A DNA stretch of 64,000 bases from Leucogyrophana mollusca (taxonomy: Eukaryota; Basidiomycota; Agaricomycetes; Boletales). The number at the start of each line of letters is the position of its first letter. The first letter of the stretch is position 1. Under the pieces are notes generated by a model. The model did no database searches, had not been told where the DNA came from, and worked only from the letters and a program-made list of their open reading frames with translations. Location: the NCBI GenBank assembly GCA_021014945.1, contig MU266329.1, forward strand, positions 124,001 through 188,000. The letters are read 5' to 3'. The position numbers and the translations under genes are program-made. This document shows, piece by piece, positions 1-11,089 of the stretch.

Positions 1-378
1 ACGATGGTGACCACGGACAACAAGCAACAAGGAGAGGTCGCAGCACGACAGTGTATATGACGGGTGACTGTGTCCCAAGCAATAGTGGGGAGCAGAAGTT
101 TGGGGCAAAATGACCTCAGCGTCAACAGTGCCAAATCCGTGCTCTCCTCGAGCCACGCTAGGCCACGCCCAACCCACGTCACCAACAATGTATCCTACAG
201 CTCAAAGTCTAATACTAGATCATCTATTATCGTGTAGCAAACGACAGAGTAAAGATGTATAACAAGCCGCTATTATAATATTCCGCATGCAATGTGTATC
301 ATGTACAGTATGTTCAGAATGCAGAATGATTGCGATGGAGATATGAGAACGAATGAGATATATGAAAGTCTGCCCAAG
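1..378. other. Non-coding flank downstream of the STU2-like gene
   Basis: This stretch lies 3' of the minus-strand XMAP215-type gene. I see no coding-like frame, RNA gene or repeat here. It probably holds the 3' untranslated region of that gene and intergenic DNA. Confidence 0.5.
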
Positions 379-3300
379 CTAGCTCTCAGACACGCGTGAT
401 CTTCCTACCCCCTGTGATGACCCATTGCTGGTGATGCTTGCACGTTTGTACTGGAAGAGATCGTGAAGTTTGTGCAACCTGTCGTCCGCTGGTGGCTCGG
501 TACCGTGATGCTGAGGCGACCGAGGCGACATTTCACTCCTGGCAACAGGCGAACTCGGGACTGAATCATGGCCGTTTGACTCGAGTTCTAGATATATGTG
601 AGTCAAGGATAAGATTATGTATGCTGAAGGAGGATACACACTGGACAGGGTGCTAGCCACGGCCACAGTCCTCTCCATGTCCTCGGCGGCCCGGCTGGCA
701 AGAGCACGGTTGATGTACTTGCGGAAGGCAGGTCCCGTTGACTCTAGCAGCTTCTCCACGCGAGGACGTTTGTGGGGGTAGTTCTTCAAGAACTGGTGCA
801 GCTCAGTTATACCCTCCTTGTGCATGGCTCCAGTGGTCTCGCTGGATATGTGATTTATGATGGTTAGCAACTGAGCTTCTGGGTCAGGCTCCTCCACAGG
901 AGGGGCGAACCCATTGCCATTGTGAGAGGAGACACTAGGACTTGTTCGATGGCTTGGCGATGACTGGCGATGGTTTCCAGAGGCCATAGAGGATTGCGGT
1001 GATATTGGGCGACTGGACGCTGCCGAGTATGGTCTACCAATCGGGTCGGGTGGGCTGTGGGTCGATCGCACAGCTGCTTCTGCTGCCCGAGCCGACGAGT
1101 TCAAAATGCGATAAACGTAAGGGTATACGATTGTCGCAGAAGGATCGTCGAAAGATGCTGATAGGAAATCATAGACCTCGTCCCCATAATGAGCTGACTC
1201 GTAGCATCAGCAAGAGAATTCGGTACAATCTCATTTTGGGCTGCACTCACCGACGACATGCTGTATGATCACTTTGATGGTTCTCAAGGGCATGTCACCA
1301 CAAGGCACCTTGTTCGTAGCTCTCGCGCGCCATTCGTTGGGGGGAACGGATTGTAGGAAGTGCTCGACAGCGGGGAGTAATTCGACAGGATCCAGCTTCT
1401 CCTCTTTGAGATCTTGAGGTATGTTCCTCGCAAGCTTCCAGACGCATTTAAGAACCAGCTCGGCTACCCTTGCTTCTTTAGACTCTGGCAAGGTTCCGTT
1501 GCTCGGGAAAGGTTTAACAATCTGGAGAAGGAGGGCAAAGAGGGCGCTGAAGGTCAAGGTTAGCCTTTATATTGAAGTCCTCTTGAGGTCACTGACCGGA
1601 AAATGGACATTCTCCGACCCGTGGCAAATAACCTCAGGATGATCATGTTGATAAACCGCGATAGGTCTTTGACTTTGGTTACATGACTCTCGTCTGTTTC
1701 AAGAAGTCGCATGGTAAGTTCCTCGAGGAGAGGCGTCAAGATATCAACTGTCAATGACTCGGCAAGCAACGCGTGATCGCAGAAGGTGTTGAGAGTTTGA
1801 ATAAGGTGCTTCGCCAGTCTGAAGTTCTCGTCCGCAATGAGGTCGTCCGGCCGATCGAATACGTGTGCCATCTGCAACGTGATAGTTTCTATCAAACCCT
1901 CGGTGTGCTCCGCAAGCTCTCGATATTCAGGCGACAAGTGGCCATCCTCTGGTTTCGTTACAAGGATCTTCTGGATCTTCTTCAGCGCGTCCACGCTACG
2001 AAGGGGATCACTGCTTAATATACTTGAAATGGTCACGGTGATGTCGTCGGAATTGTGATACGGAGGTGCGGCATCCACCAGCGTCTCTACGTCGTCCATA
2101 GAGTCGGTGGAGGGAATGGCAGGAGAGTCGGCTGCTGAGTGGCTGTTAGCACGAATGGAAGTTCGAGGGACTTCCGGGTCTGCCTCAGGTTGAGTGTTAC
2201 TAGTTGCCGATATACCCGTGTGTTTCGCATGAGTCCGTGGCGGGCCTAACCGAGACGGGAGTAGGGTTTTAGGACGACCTATACCCGAAGGCGAGGAAGG
2301 GGCAGCGATGGAAGAAGGGGCAGAGACGCCAGAAGGACCAGGTAATTTCGAAGGACGCGCGGGAGAGGGGGGGCGGACCACATTTGATGGGGCAGGTGAT
2401 GAGGATCTCATTGTCCTGGCGGGAGAAGTTGGACGAGCAATCCTGGATGCGACAGAAATCGCTGGACTTGCTGGGCGGTAACCCCCACCTACTTTAGATA
2501 AAGTAGCCGGGGAACCAGGACGTGCGCTGGGCATCGCTAAACGACTGACTTGTGCAGGGGGTGCGGGTGCGGGTGTGGGTGTGGGTGCGGGGCTGTGGGT
2601 ATTTCCTGGAGTGCTAGGTCCTGCGACTCGTCGCAAACGCTCTTCCAGTTGTGTCTTGTCCTTAGGGGAAAGAGGTCCAACAAGGGACCACACCTTCTCT
2701 CCCACCAATGAGTAACCCTCGCTATTAAAGGTCACGCATTAGGAGATTAAAACAATCGTAAAGGACGACGCACCTTAGGACAGACAGTGCAGATTTGCGA
2801 ACTTGTGAGTCTTTATCTGCGATCATGGAGGCAACCACCGGGAAAGCCTTTGAAGGTTGATTACACGCCGACATCCCGTTGCGTTTCAATAGACTGGCGA
2901 GTTCGTCCAAAGTCCCCTGCCGAGTTTTGGCTACTTTCGATTTCAGGCCGTACTCGAGTAAGATGTCGAATACACGACTGAACGCGTAAACTTTTGGAAG
3001 CGACTGGATGATATGCTGAACCCGCGCCCGAACAGGTTCACGGGCATCACCAAGCTATCTCAATTTGTCAATTTTATAGTGACTAGATCGGGTAACGTCA
3101 ACTCACCTTGTACACTAAGGTAGGCACGAAACACATAGCCTCCGAGTCTTCGAGATGAGCGTCGACACTCCTGAGAAAAGCAACGACTGCCTCAACAACA
3201 TCAAGACATCGAGAGATCAAATTAGACTGAGGCTCGTGAGCCTTGATGGAGACGTATTTCAGTGGAAGATCAAAACTCGCCAGACCAACCGCTCTTAGGT

Positions 3301-6300
3301 CGTCAGGGGATACGCCGAACTTGTCATCTCCAGATTCGGCGGCTGAGAAGAAGTCATAAATAGTCGACAAGCCAGAAACGTGGTCGTTAACTGCGTTGTG
3401 ATCGTGACTGAATAGAAGGGCTATGACATCCTTAGATGCATGAGGTTCCATTTGGTGTTGCAGTATTTCGGCGAGATCCTTCCTCGTGGGCCCCGCTTCA
3501 TTGACCCAACGTTGGGCATCTTTCGATAGTCTCGCACGTTTGGCCTCCAAGTTCATACTCGAAAGAGGAAGGGCAGTAGCTGCAGCAGGAACTGGAAGGG
3601 CAGCAGATGTGGGGGCTCTGATGCTGGGGCCGCCAACTGCAGGACGCTTGAGTCCTGCTGTGCCTGGTTTAGAGGGCAAGCGTGAGACGGGAGCTTCGTC
3701 TAGCGACTCCGTCCTTGAATCTGGGCGAGAACCGGTGCCCTGCGGCAGTTTTCGGCGAACACCCGTCAGTTTGCTCGCTGGGCCTGGATGGGAAGGTGTA
3801 GCCGCTGGGGGTGGTGATGGTGACGGTGGGTTATCTGCCACCGTTGATGCCACCGGAGCAGCCTTGGGAGGTTCGACTGCCGCGGGAGCGGCGCTTTCAC
3901 GAGCTGCCTGGATGAGAGGGACAGCAGTTTTCCTGGAGGCTGGCTTCAAAGAGTTAGTTTGCTGCATTACACGATCGAAGCCAACACAGGTGATGAGGGT
4001 GGGGAGAACTGCCTGCGCTCCTTTGCGAACGTCGGCACTTCGATCGTCAAGGCAAGAAACAATCATCCCTGACCATCCGCTCAGATCGAGTGTCGCCGAG
4101 GGTGGGTGATCTTTGAAATGGTCTGCGATCCAGCCCAGCAAGGTGGCTCTCTGTGTAGGATTCGTCGATTCGAGTGCAGTGGTTAAAAAGTGAACCATAG
4201 AGTCTATGCCCTCACACGCTGAGGCGATCGCACTGAGAGTGTGGAGTGCCGCCGTGCGTATTGGAGCTTTCTGGTCAGACAGGGCTGTTGCAACCGGAAC
4301 AACGAAGAACTTGGTCTGCTTCTCGAATGGTTTCCCCATTCCAGTGGCGATTCGAGCCACAATGTCGAGGGCGAGGGTCTGAACCGCCTTGTTAGTGTCG
4401 ACAACACGACTTTTGAGCACCTGTCCAATTTCCCCTGGAGAATCGGTCATGAGCAAATGAGCATATAGTAACTTTAACTGAATTACCCATCGCGGGCTTC
4501 AACCGTTTATTGGCTCCTTGGTCCAATATAGCCTGCAGTGTCTCCAAAGCCTCCTTCTTCGCCTTCCACGCGTCGCTCTTTGCGTCCGCTAAGATGGTAG
4601 TTCCCTTGAGGAGCCCATCAATTTCGACTCTGGGGTACAAGTCGTCCAAGGGATCAACTAGACCCCCTTTCGAAGATCCAGCGCCAGCAACGGGGGCCAT
4701 GGCTGCCACATCCGCCGAAGTTCGGCTGGGTTCGGGTGCTGGATTGCCTTCAACTTTGTCGAATTCGCTTTGTATTGTGACAAGAAGTTGTGGATTGAGG
4801 TCGTCTAAGAGGTCCTTGATGCCTAGAAGTATTGACGTTAGGAGCACTAGGCCTAAAGTAAGAGCAGGACGGACTCGAGCCAGCAAATAGCTTGACGGTT
4901 ACAAGGGTTTTCGTTGCACTAGTACGCACGGCAGCGTTAGAGTTCTTGAGAGCATTTTTCAAAAAATCAATGAGATTTCGAAGGGATAGTCCAGCAATGC
5001 CGAACTCGAGGATTGCCGAGTCAACCCAGACCAGTGCATCTGCCAGGACTTTTGGAGCCTTCTGCTTTCCTAAAGGTTCGTAGGCTGGGGTTTTATATAC
5101 CGTGTGAAATGGAGTAAGCGAAGAATTGGGCAATCAATGTGAAAGAGAGCACCTTGGTTCAGAACAAATTGCAGAGAGGTCTTCTCCGAGAAAGCCAGAA
5201 GCGCGTCACCAGCTGGTTTCTTCAACTTCATGTCACCTAGCTTTTCGCTAAGATGACCCGTGGAGAGAGCGACACAGGAACGTCCGAAGGAGGGACAACG
5301 TTCTGCGAGGAAATTCAAAATGCCGTACAGCTTGGCTGACACCTGAACACGCCGTTTGTGTGGGCTATATCTCCCTATCTGTTTTTTGTGGACTCACCTG
5401 GAAGTTCTTCTCAGCCCAGCCCTTCTTTGCCAGTGCGCGTACAACAACTTCTGCCTCAATGTCATCAACGACATTTTCTATCCAGGTCGTCATTTCTTCA
5501 CAAGCCGCCAACCTAGCCTTCCAATTGGAATCTCCGAGACCAGTCATGATGGTGCCTGGTATCAATTCCGCTGCAAGACCTTCAGCGTCTTCCGGCGTGT
5601 GCTTATACTTGAAGGTGTCCAGAGCACCAGGCGGTGCTGGAGCTCCACCCTTTGCTGGTTTAGCAGCAGCGGCGGCTGGAATGGGCTTCTTGACTGCAGC
5701 AGCGGGCGGACCCCCACCTGTCGCGGGACCGGCAGCTGCTCCTGCTGCAGCGGGAGGTTTTTTTGCCTAACATTCGAAAGAAGTATGAATTTTTTGAGGT
5801 ACCCCGACAGCAAGGACGACCATACCATCAGTCTCGCGGGTGGCTTCGCAGTCGATTTCTTCGGAGGTTCGTCCTCTATCTTCAAGTCACCCGGAGGATC
5901 TGCTTTGGAGATTGGTGCATCGTTCGGTGGCGCCTTGGCAGCGGGAGGCTTCTTCGTGGGGGCTTCCTTTGAAGCGGCAGGGGGAGGCTTAGGTGGACCT
6001 CCAGCCCCTGCCTTCGCCTTCACTGTAGCTTTTTCATATGCTTCCTTCACTTTTGCTTTCCTGACATCCGCTAACCCATCCATTAATGCGTTGAGAGGCC
6101 GCTCGCCGACCATCTTCATCAATGTACCCAGACACGTGGCAGCTTCATTCCGAGCACCTTCAAACCCGTCTTCAAGCAAAATTGCGAGCGGGTCAGTGAG
6201 TGACTTGATTTGACCAGGTTGGACAGCGATTGGAGAGGTCGATAGCGATCTACCAAGAAACTTCAGAGTACCTTCCTTGACTTGAGGATTTTTGTTACTG

Positions 6301-7793
6301 AGGGCCGGAAGCATATCCGGTATGATGTCCGGTAGTGTGGTCTAAATTTCTCAGTGAGCCATCAACGATAACACAAAAGAAGTGAGCCTACGGTTGAAAA
6401 GACTGCGTCTAAAGCTGCGCCAATGGCGTCTGTTACATTTGCCTTGCGCTCCTTCAAGCGTTCCAGCATCAGGGGAACCACCATCTCCCTCATCCTTGCA
6501 AAAGAGCCCATCATGCCCTTAGCGAGGCCCTCGATGCATCCGGCGGCCACCATTACACAGTTTATGTTGGCATCCTTCTGTATACAGGTGGCTAGCGATT
6601 TGGCAAGTTCGCCAAGCTCGGAGGCGTCTTTGATTCGCGGTGTCGCATTTACCACAGTCAAAAGGTCGTCCAAAGCCTCCTTCCGCTCCTTCCACTTGGA
6701 TGACGCAAGATTCGTTTGAAAATTGGAAGGAAGTTTGGGGAGGATGTCAATCGGCTCGGCCAGCGTGCGTGGATCAGGAAGAGCTAAGTCTTGTGGGAGT
6801 ATATGAGTACATTTCTTATCAAGACGCATGTTCGCATACCTTCCGCCTCTGTATCCTCAGGTACAACACCAGCATCCTGATTCACTTCAGCTTCTCGTGC
6901 ATGCTCTCTAGTCATTCGGTCGGCCTTCAGAGTGCCTTTCCCCTTTCCGTCCTTTTCTAGACCCTCAAATGCCTCTTGCAGTTCCTTGATCTGCACTGGT
7001 TTGAGCTCCGCCAGCCATGGGTCTATAGCTGGCCCGATGTATTGATATAGAATATGCGTTAACTGGGCGCCTTCAGCGCGAACAGTCTTGTCTGTATGAG
7101 CGAAGATCTTGGGTAACGTTTTGAGTACAGGAGCTGGGGAAATGACGTGGGTCCCAAAATTCCTGCGGATAAGGGGAGACACGGATCAGCGGGAATGTGA
7201 TATTCGACTACCTTAGACAGGTAGAAAACATTCAGAGAACATTGTGGCTTACTTAACGATTTCCTTGAGTGCCAACACGGTCCCTGCAACAGCCTTTGGC
7301 TGTTTAGCACTGAGACCTGGGATAATATCCGCCTGACATAGCGAATAAGGCAACTGCTCGCGAAAGTTGTGATGGTTCGTGTACTCACAACAACGCCGAC
7401 TCCCGAATTTTCCACTTCAATATATTGCAGCGCCAACTCTATGGCTTGGCTCTTGGTCCCTGCCCTTGCCGATCCAAAACACTTGTCCACCAAAGCTGGC
7501 ACTACAGTTTCTCTCGTCTTTGCTGCTGTTTCTCCTGCGAACTTCACCAACGCCACAAGACATTCTATGCCTTTCTCCTGAGCAACGGCATTCGAGTCAG
7601 TGGCAATCTTCTTGAGGAGATCGGGGTTGTTAATGTAAGGCTTGAACGCCGGGTCAGCATCGGAAGCAGTGGTTTGGAAAGTCTTGATTAACGATTCGTA
7701 TGCACTGACACGGGCCTTCCAGTTCTTGTGAGCAAGCCTCTCGGATATTGGGAGGGAAGAAAAATCTTCTTCCTGGGGTGGAGGGCCGTCCAT
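379..7793 (-). CDS. STU2: XMAP215/Dis1/Stu2-family microtubule polymerase, five TOG domains
   Basis: Binds tubulin through TOG arrays and speeds microtubule growth at plus ends and spindle poles. About 15 exons; the start at 7793 opens directly into TOG1, as is usual in the family. First introns: exon 1 is 7793-7389, and exon 3 starts at 7162. TOG1 lies about 7793-6850, TOG2 6790-6000, TOG3 5570-4850, TOG4 4640-3950 and TOG5 3550-2760, separated by Pro/Ala/Ser-rich linkers (about 5980-5650, 3900-3600 and 2640-2100). The conserved helical C-terminal domain spans about 2030-760, including the family-typical segment FDDPSATIVYPYVYRIL near 1150-1100. Estimated length is about 2,200 aa, similar to vertebrate ch-TOG and far longer than two-TOG yeast Stu2. 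A 54-nt 3n intron lies near the 3' end (about 587-641). The gene is 171 bp from the APC5 stop, on the same strand. Family assignment is firm; several internal exon edges are approximate. Confidence 0.94.
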
Positions 7794-7887
7794 AGCCCAC
7801 TCAGAGAAAGGTATAAGAGGACAACAACTGAAAGACTGAAAGTTAATCAGTCAAGTCACGAACACAAACGCGCTTCACCAACGTGTT

Positions 7888-7911
7888 ACGTCACACAGCG
7901 TGACGTGACCC
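7888..7911. promoter_or_regulatory. GTCAC/GTGAC inverted element upstream of STU2
   Basis: In the 171-bp gap before the STU2 start codon, GTCAC and GTGAC form an inverted repeat around a 5-nt centre (7890-7904), followed at once by a further GTGACCC. Related elements occur in the NOC3/APC5, SRC1 and NSA1/RMD5 promoters. Its role as a transcription-factor site is inferred. Confidence 0.35.
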
Positions 7912-7964
7912 ACTGACAAAACTAGCATCCTCGAGAACAGTAACACAACCCATTTTTGTTCTGG

Positions 7965-10869
7965 CTACACATCACGGGCAGCTAAGGAGGTTCCTACTTC
8001 CGTTACAATCTCCCAGATCCTCGATACCTCTGGGTCCAACGTGACCTCTTCCATCGTCTGGCGGGCCGCCTTGGTCTCGAAATGTCGGCCAGCCGCATCA
8101 GCTTGTTCTTTCTCCATGCCCAGATTATGATACACTATAGAAAGCAAATACTGCACATCCATCAAGGATCCGAGAATCTGAAGCGAGGCGTAATCTGCTT
8201 CTGACCGAAGCAAATACGGCAAAGCTTCGCGTAGTCCTGATTCTGGGTATGTGGAGTACGAGTTATGACCATAGCCAATTTGCAGGGAAGTGAGAACGCA
8301 CCTTTCGGTTCCATAGAAGCAATGACACATCTAGCATAAGTAAAGCAAGCTAGGGCGCGATGCTCAAGTTCATCCCCATTCATCACCTCCGGATGATGGA
8401 TAAGTTACGTTGCGAAAACCGTAGTGTTGGGACTTGTTCACCTGTGGAAGTATTCCTTCTAGCAAACGACGACAGTGCAGTGTCATGCCGAATTCCAATC
8501 CAACGTCTGCGAGTAAAATAATTCCCAGTCTATATAGTGGGAAACGACACTGAAACTCCGAGAGCCACAGGGCCTGCAAGAGAGGTTGGATCGTAGCAAC
8601 GGCTTGACCACGGTGCTGCAGAGGAATAAGCCGACGACCAATAATTATCGATATACAACCTACTCGTGCTTCCATCACTTCATAAAGTTCCATATGAATG
8701 TGAGATAACATCGTCGGACTATCATCAAATAGGTATTCTTTTGGGAGATACACTGCAGACGGGCGTCGAGGCAAGAGGTAGTCCTGGAACAAACGACTTT
8801 GACCCCTAGACGTGGAGGTATTAGAGCGACGGAGGTCCAAGTTATGAGAGATGCGCCGACCTCCGAGTGGCTCTTAGAACGAGTATATGCCAAACCTGAT
8901 ACGCCCAGAGGGCATACGAGTCCATTGACATCCCGCGCCACGCATCTGGATGCATGACCATCGAAAGCGCTTCGTTATAGTCCCCCCTTCTCGCTCGCTT
9001 TTAAGGTCGAAGTTAAGACCGTCACTGACGAAGTTGGGAAACTATATCACGGACCTTCCACGCGCGATTGAGCAGCGTATTTAATCGGTTCGGATCGTCA
9101 TTTCCAACTTCGGCGAGGGAGAGAAGAATATTCTCTTCCACTCCGGCGATGTCCAAGCACCCTGTAACAACGATGGTCACTCTCTTCCGCCAAAGCCGTT
9201 TGATAGCACGCCAAATTACCAGTCGTTGTCCACAACACGGCTTGCATTGCATGCCGACTCCACGCTTCCGGGGCGCTGTGATGCGTTTGGCGCGTGTCCA
9301 CCCAATGATTATGTAGTCCAATGGCTTGGATAAGTTTCTCAAAACACATCGTCAGTGGTTGGCCCTAAAGGTGTGGTGAGCGACAAGAGATGGTAGTAGA
9401 AGCGCTTTGATTACACTCGCAGGGTCTAACAACTTGGCAACGTCATATAACACTTCCGATGGATGAAGATCAGGCTGTATTTCGTTCAACACGGGAGTCT
9501 GCGATTGAGAAGATAGGCGATGGAGCATGCTGCGATTCCGTTAGCAGAGACACACCCTTCCAAAGAGTCGACAAACCTGATGCAGTGCTGAAGAGTTATC
9601 CGATCTCCGCTCGTACGTGCGACTGCAATAGCTTCTTGAAGTAACTGGTTCCCCAGTCAATCACCTAGCTGGAACAATTTAAACAGTGATAAGTACGTGC
9701 CTTACGAGCCGCAACTTGCTCATTCCTGACATAGTGCATACGAACGAGATTCAGCAAGGCGTGTTGCCGAACTCCTCTTTGGCTGTGGTTAGTACTAGCA
9801 GCAAAGTAGGGGAGAACAACTCACGAATCATTGTGATCATGAAAGTGCTGTTCAAAGTATCGACGCAAGTTCTCTGGACCTTCAATTCCATCGCCAGTGG
9901 CAAGTCCTTTCTCCCAACTGAGCGACGGGCGATTCAGTAAACTACAAACCTTACAGACAAGGTTACTGACGCTGAAAAGGGCTCCGGCCGCGCCCAAGAC
10001 TTAAAATCAAAAGCGGTTTTGAAAATCCATATGTCTGTGGAGAAGATTAGTTGCATCCCGAACGTGCGCACTCCACATACCATTAGTCATTGTGTCTTTT
10101 TCGATAGGACCATACCCCGCTTGAGAACCAGCGCACCAAGTTTGGTAGTCTTTCTGCAGCTGAACTACTCCATAGAAAGAGAGCTTGATAAAGCTAACGA
10201 AACATCGCCGACAGAAGTAGCCAAATATCGAACGGCGTGTCTGGGAGACCGCTCAGCGATGGAACGTCGCTGCAATGCAGAATACCTACAAGGATAGAAA
10301 CCTTGCAGCGATAAGCTACGAACCGCCTTCTAAAAGATATGTAATACTGAGCTCACCTCATCGTCACCCTTCTCCACAAACATAGCAGGTGTGCCTATGA
10401 CATAGACCTTGACAAACGCGCATGCAGCTATTTCAAAACTCACATACTATGAAAGAAGTTCGTCATTTGGTCTGCCGTCGTCAGTTGGCTGGGCTTTGAT
10501 ATTTATTTAGGAGTGTGCCATAGAGGGCAGCCATTCAACCTACTACTGTCTTCAGTGCAATGATGAGGCTCTGAACTGTCTGCGTGTCACTCTGCGGCAT
10601 AGATTGTAATGCTTGCAGTATCTCCTCGTGTGACCTAGGCTCTGTCACCTATGGACCACCATCACTGGATTTAGGAAATTCATCGATGAATACCGAGCAG
10701 CACGCGCCTCTGAAGTCTCATGGAGGAGAAATCTATAAATGTGAAGCATAAATTGCGGAGGGAGATTCTTCTCAAACTCTTTGAACACAAGTAAGAAGAT
10801 GGCAATGAGGTCAACGTGGTGAGGTCGCAGGACATGATGAACTGGTGGAGGCGTGTTTGGGCGATTCAT
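7965..10869 (-). CDS. APC5: Anaphase-promoting complex subunit 5 (APC5/ANAPC5)
   Basis: TPR scaffold subunit of the APC/C ubiquitin ligase, which drives mitotic exit. The gene has many short exons and so shows no long open frame. Joining them at GT-AG sites gives the APC5 order. The N-terminal helical segment starts MNRPNTPPPVHHVL (10869) with HVDLIAIFLLVF. A middle block contains RRSIFGYFCRRCFVSF (about 10224-10080). A TPR stretch reads GPENLRRYFEQHFHDHND (about 9890-9830), then RQHALLNLVRMHY (about 9765-9720), then RITLQHCISMLHRLSS, where an intron is removed before MLHRL (about 9530). The C-terminal TPR part runs to the stop at 7965. An upstream in-frame exon to 11023 exists, but 10869 fits the usual family start better. 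It was first mistaken for the cohesin loader Mau2, also a TPR protein; the middle blocks favour APC5. Exon edges are approximate. Confidence 0.83.
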
Positions 10870-11016
10870 GTAGTCTGTTCAATAGGAGATCTGTCGGAAA
10901 TATAAGTACCTTGAGGAGAAGATCAGGAATGCGACCGCCGCACTTTCGATTCAGACGCGACGCGCCGTATTCGTGAGAAACTTCTTCCTTTCTTATTTTT
11001 AAGCCTGCTCGGTGCG

Positions 11017-11034
11017 GGGTCACGCCGGGTCACG
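11017..11034. promoter_or_regulatory. Direct repeat of GGGTCACG in the APC5/NOC3 bidirectional promoter
   Basis: Two perfect GGGTCACG octamers (11017-11024 and 11027-11034) sit one helical turn apart in the 220-bp gap between the divergent APC5 and NOC3 starts. The spacing suggests paired binding of a factor. It resembles elements in other promoters of this window. Function is inferred. Confidence 0.4.
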
Positions 11035-11089
11035 GTCAGAGTGGTGAAGATCATAGCATAGAAAGGTCCACTGCCGACCAACAAGGCAC

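Noticed and set aside
3486..6213. Long plus-strand frames of 207 and 285 codons inside the STU2 region
   Set aside because: They are antisense to Pro/Ala-rich linkers of a clearly conserved minus-strand gene and show no domain of their own.
7965..10869. Cohesin loader MAU2/SCC4 as identity of the TPR gene
   Set aside because: Spliced middle blocks (RRSIFGYFCRRCFVSF, ALLNLVRMHY, HCISMLHRLSS) fit APC5 better than MAU2.
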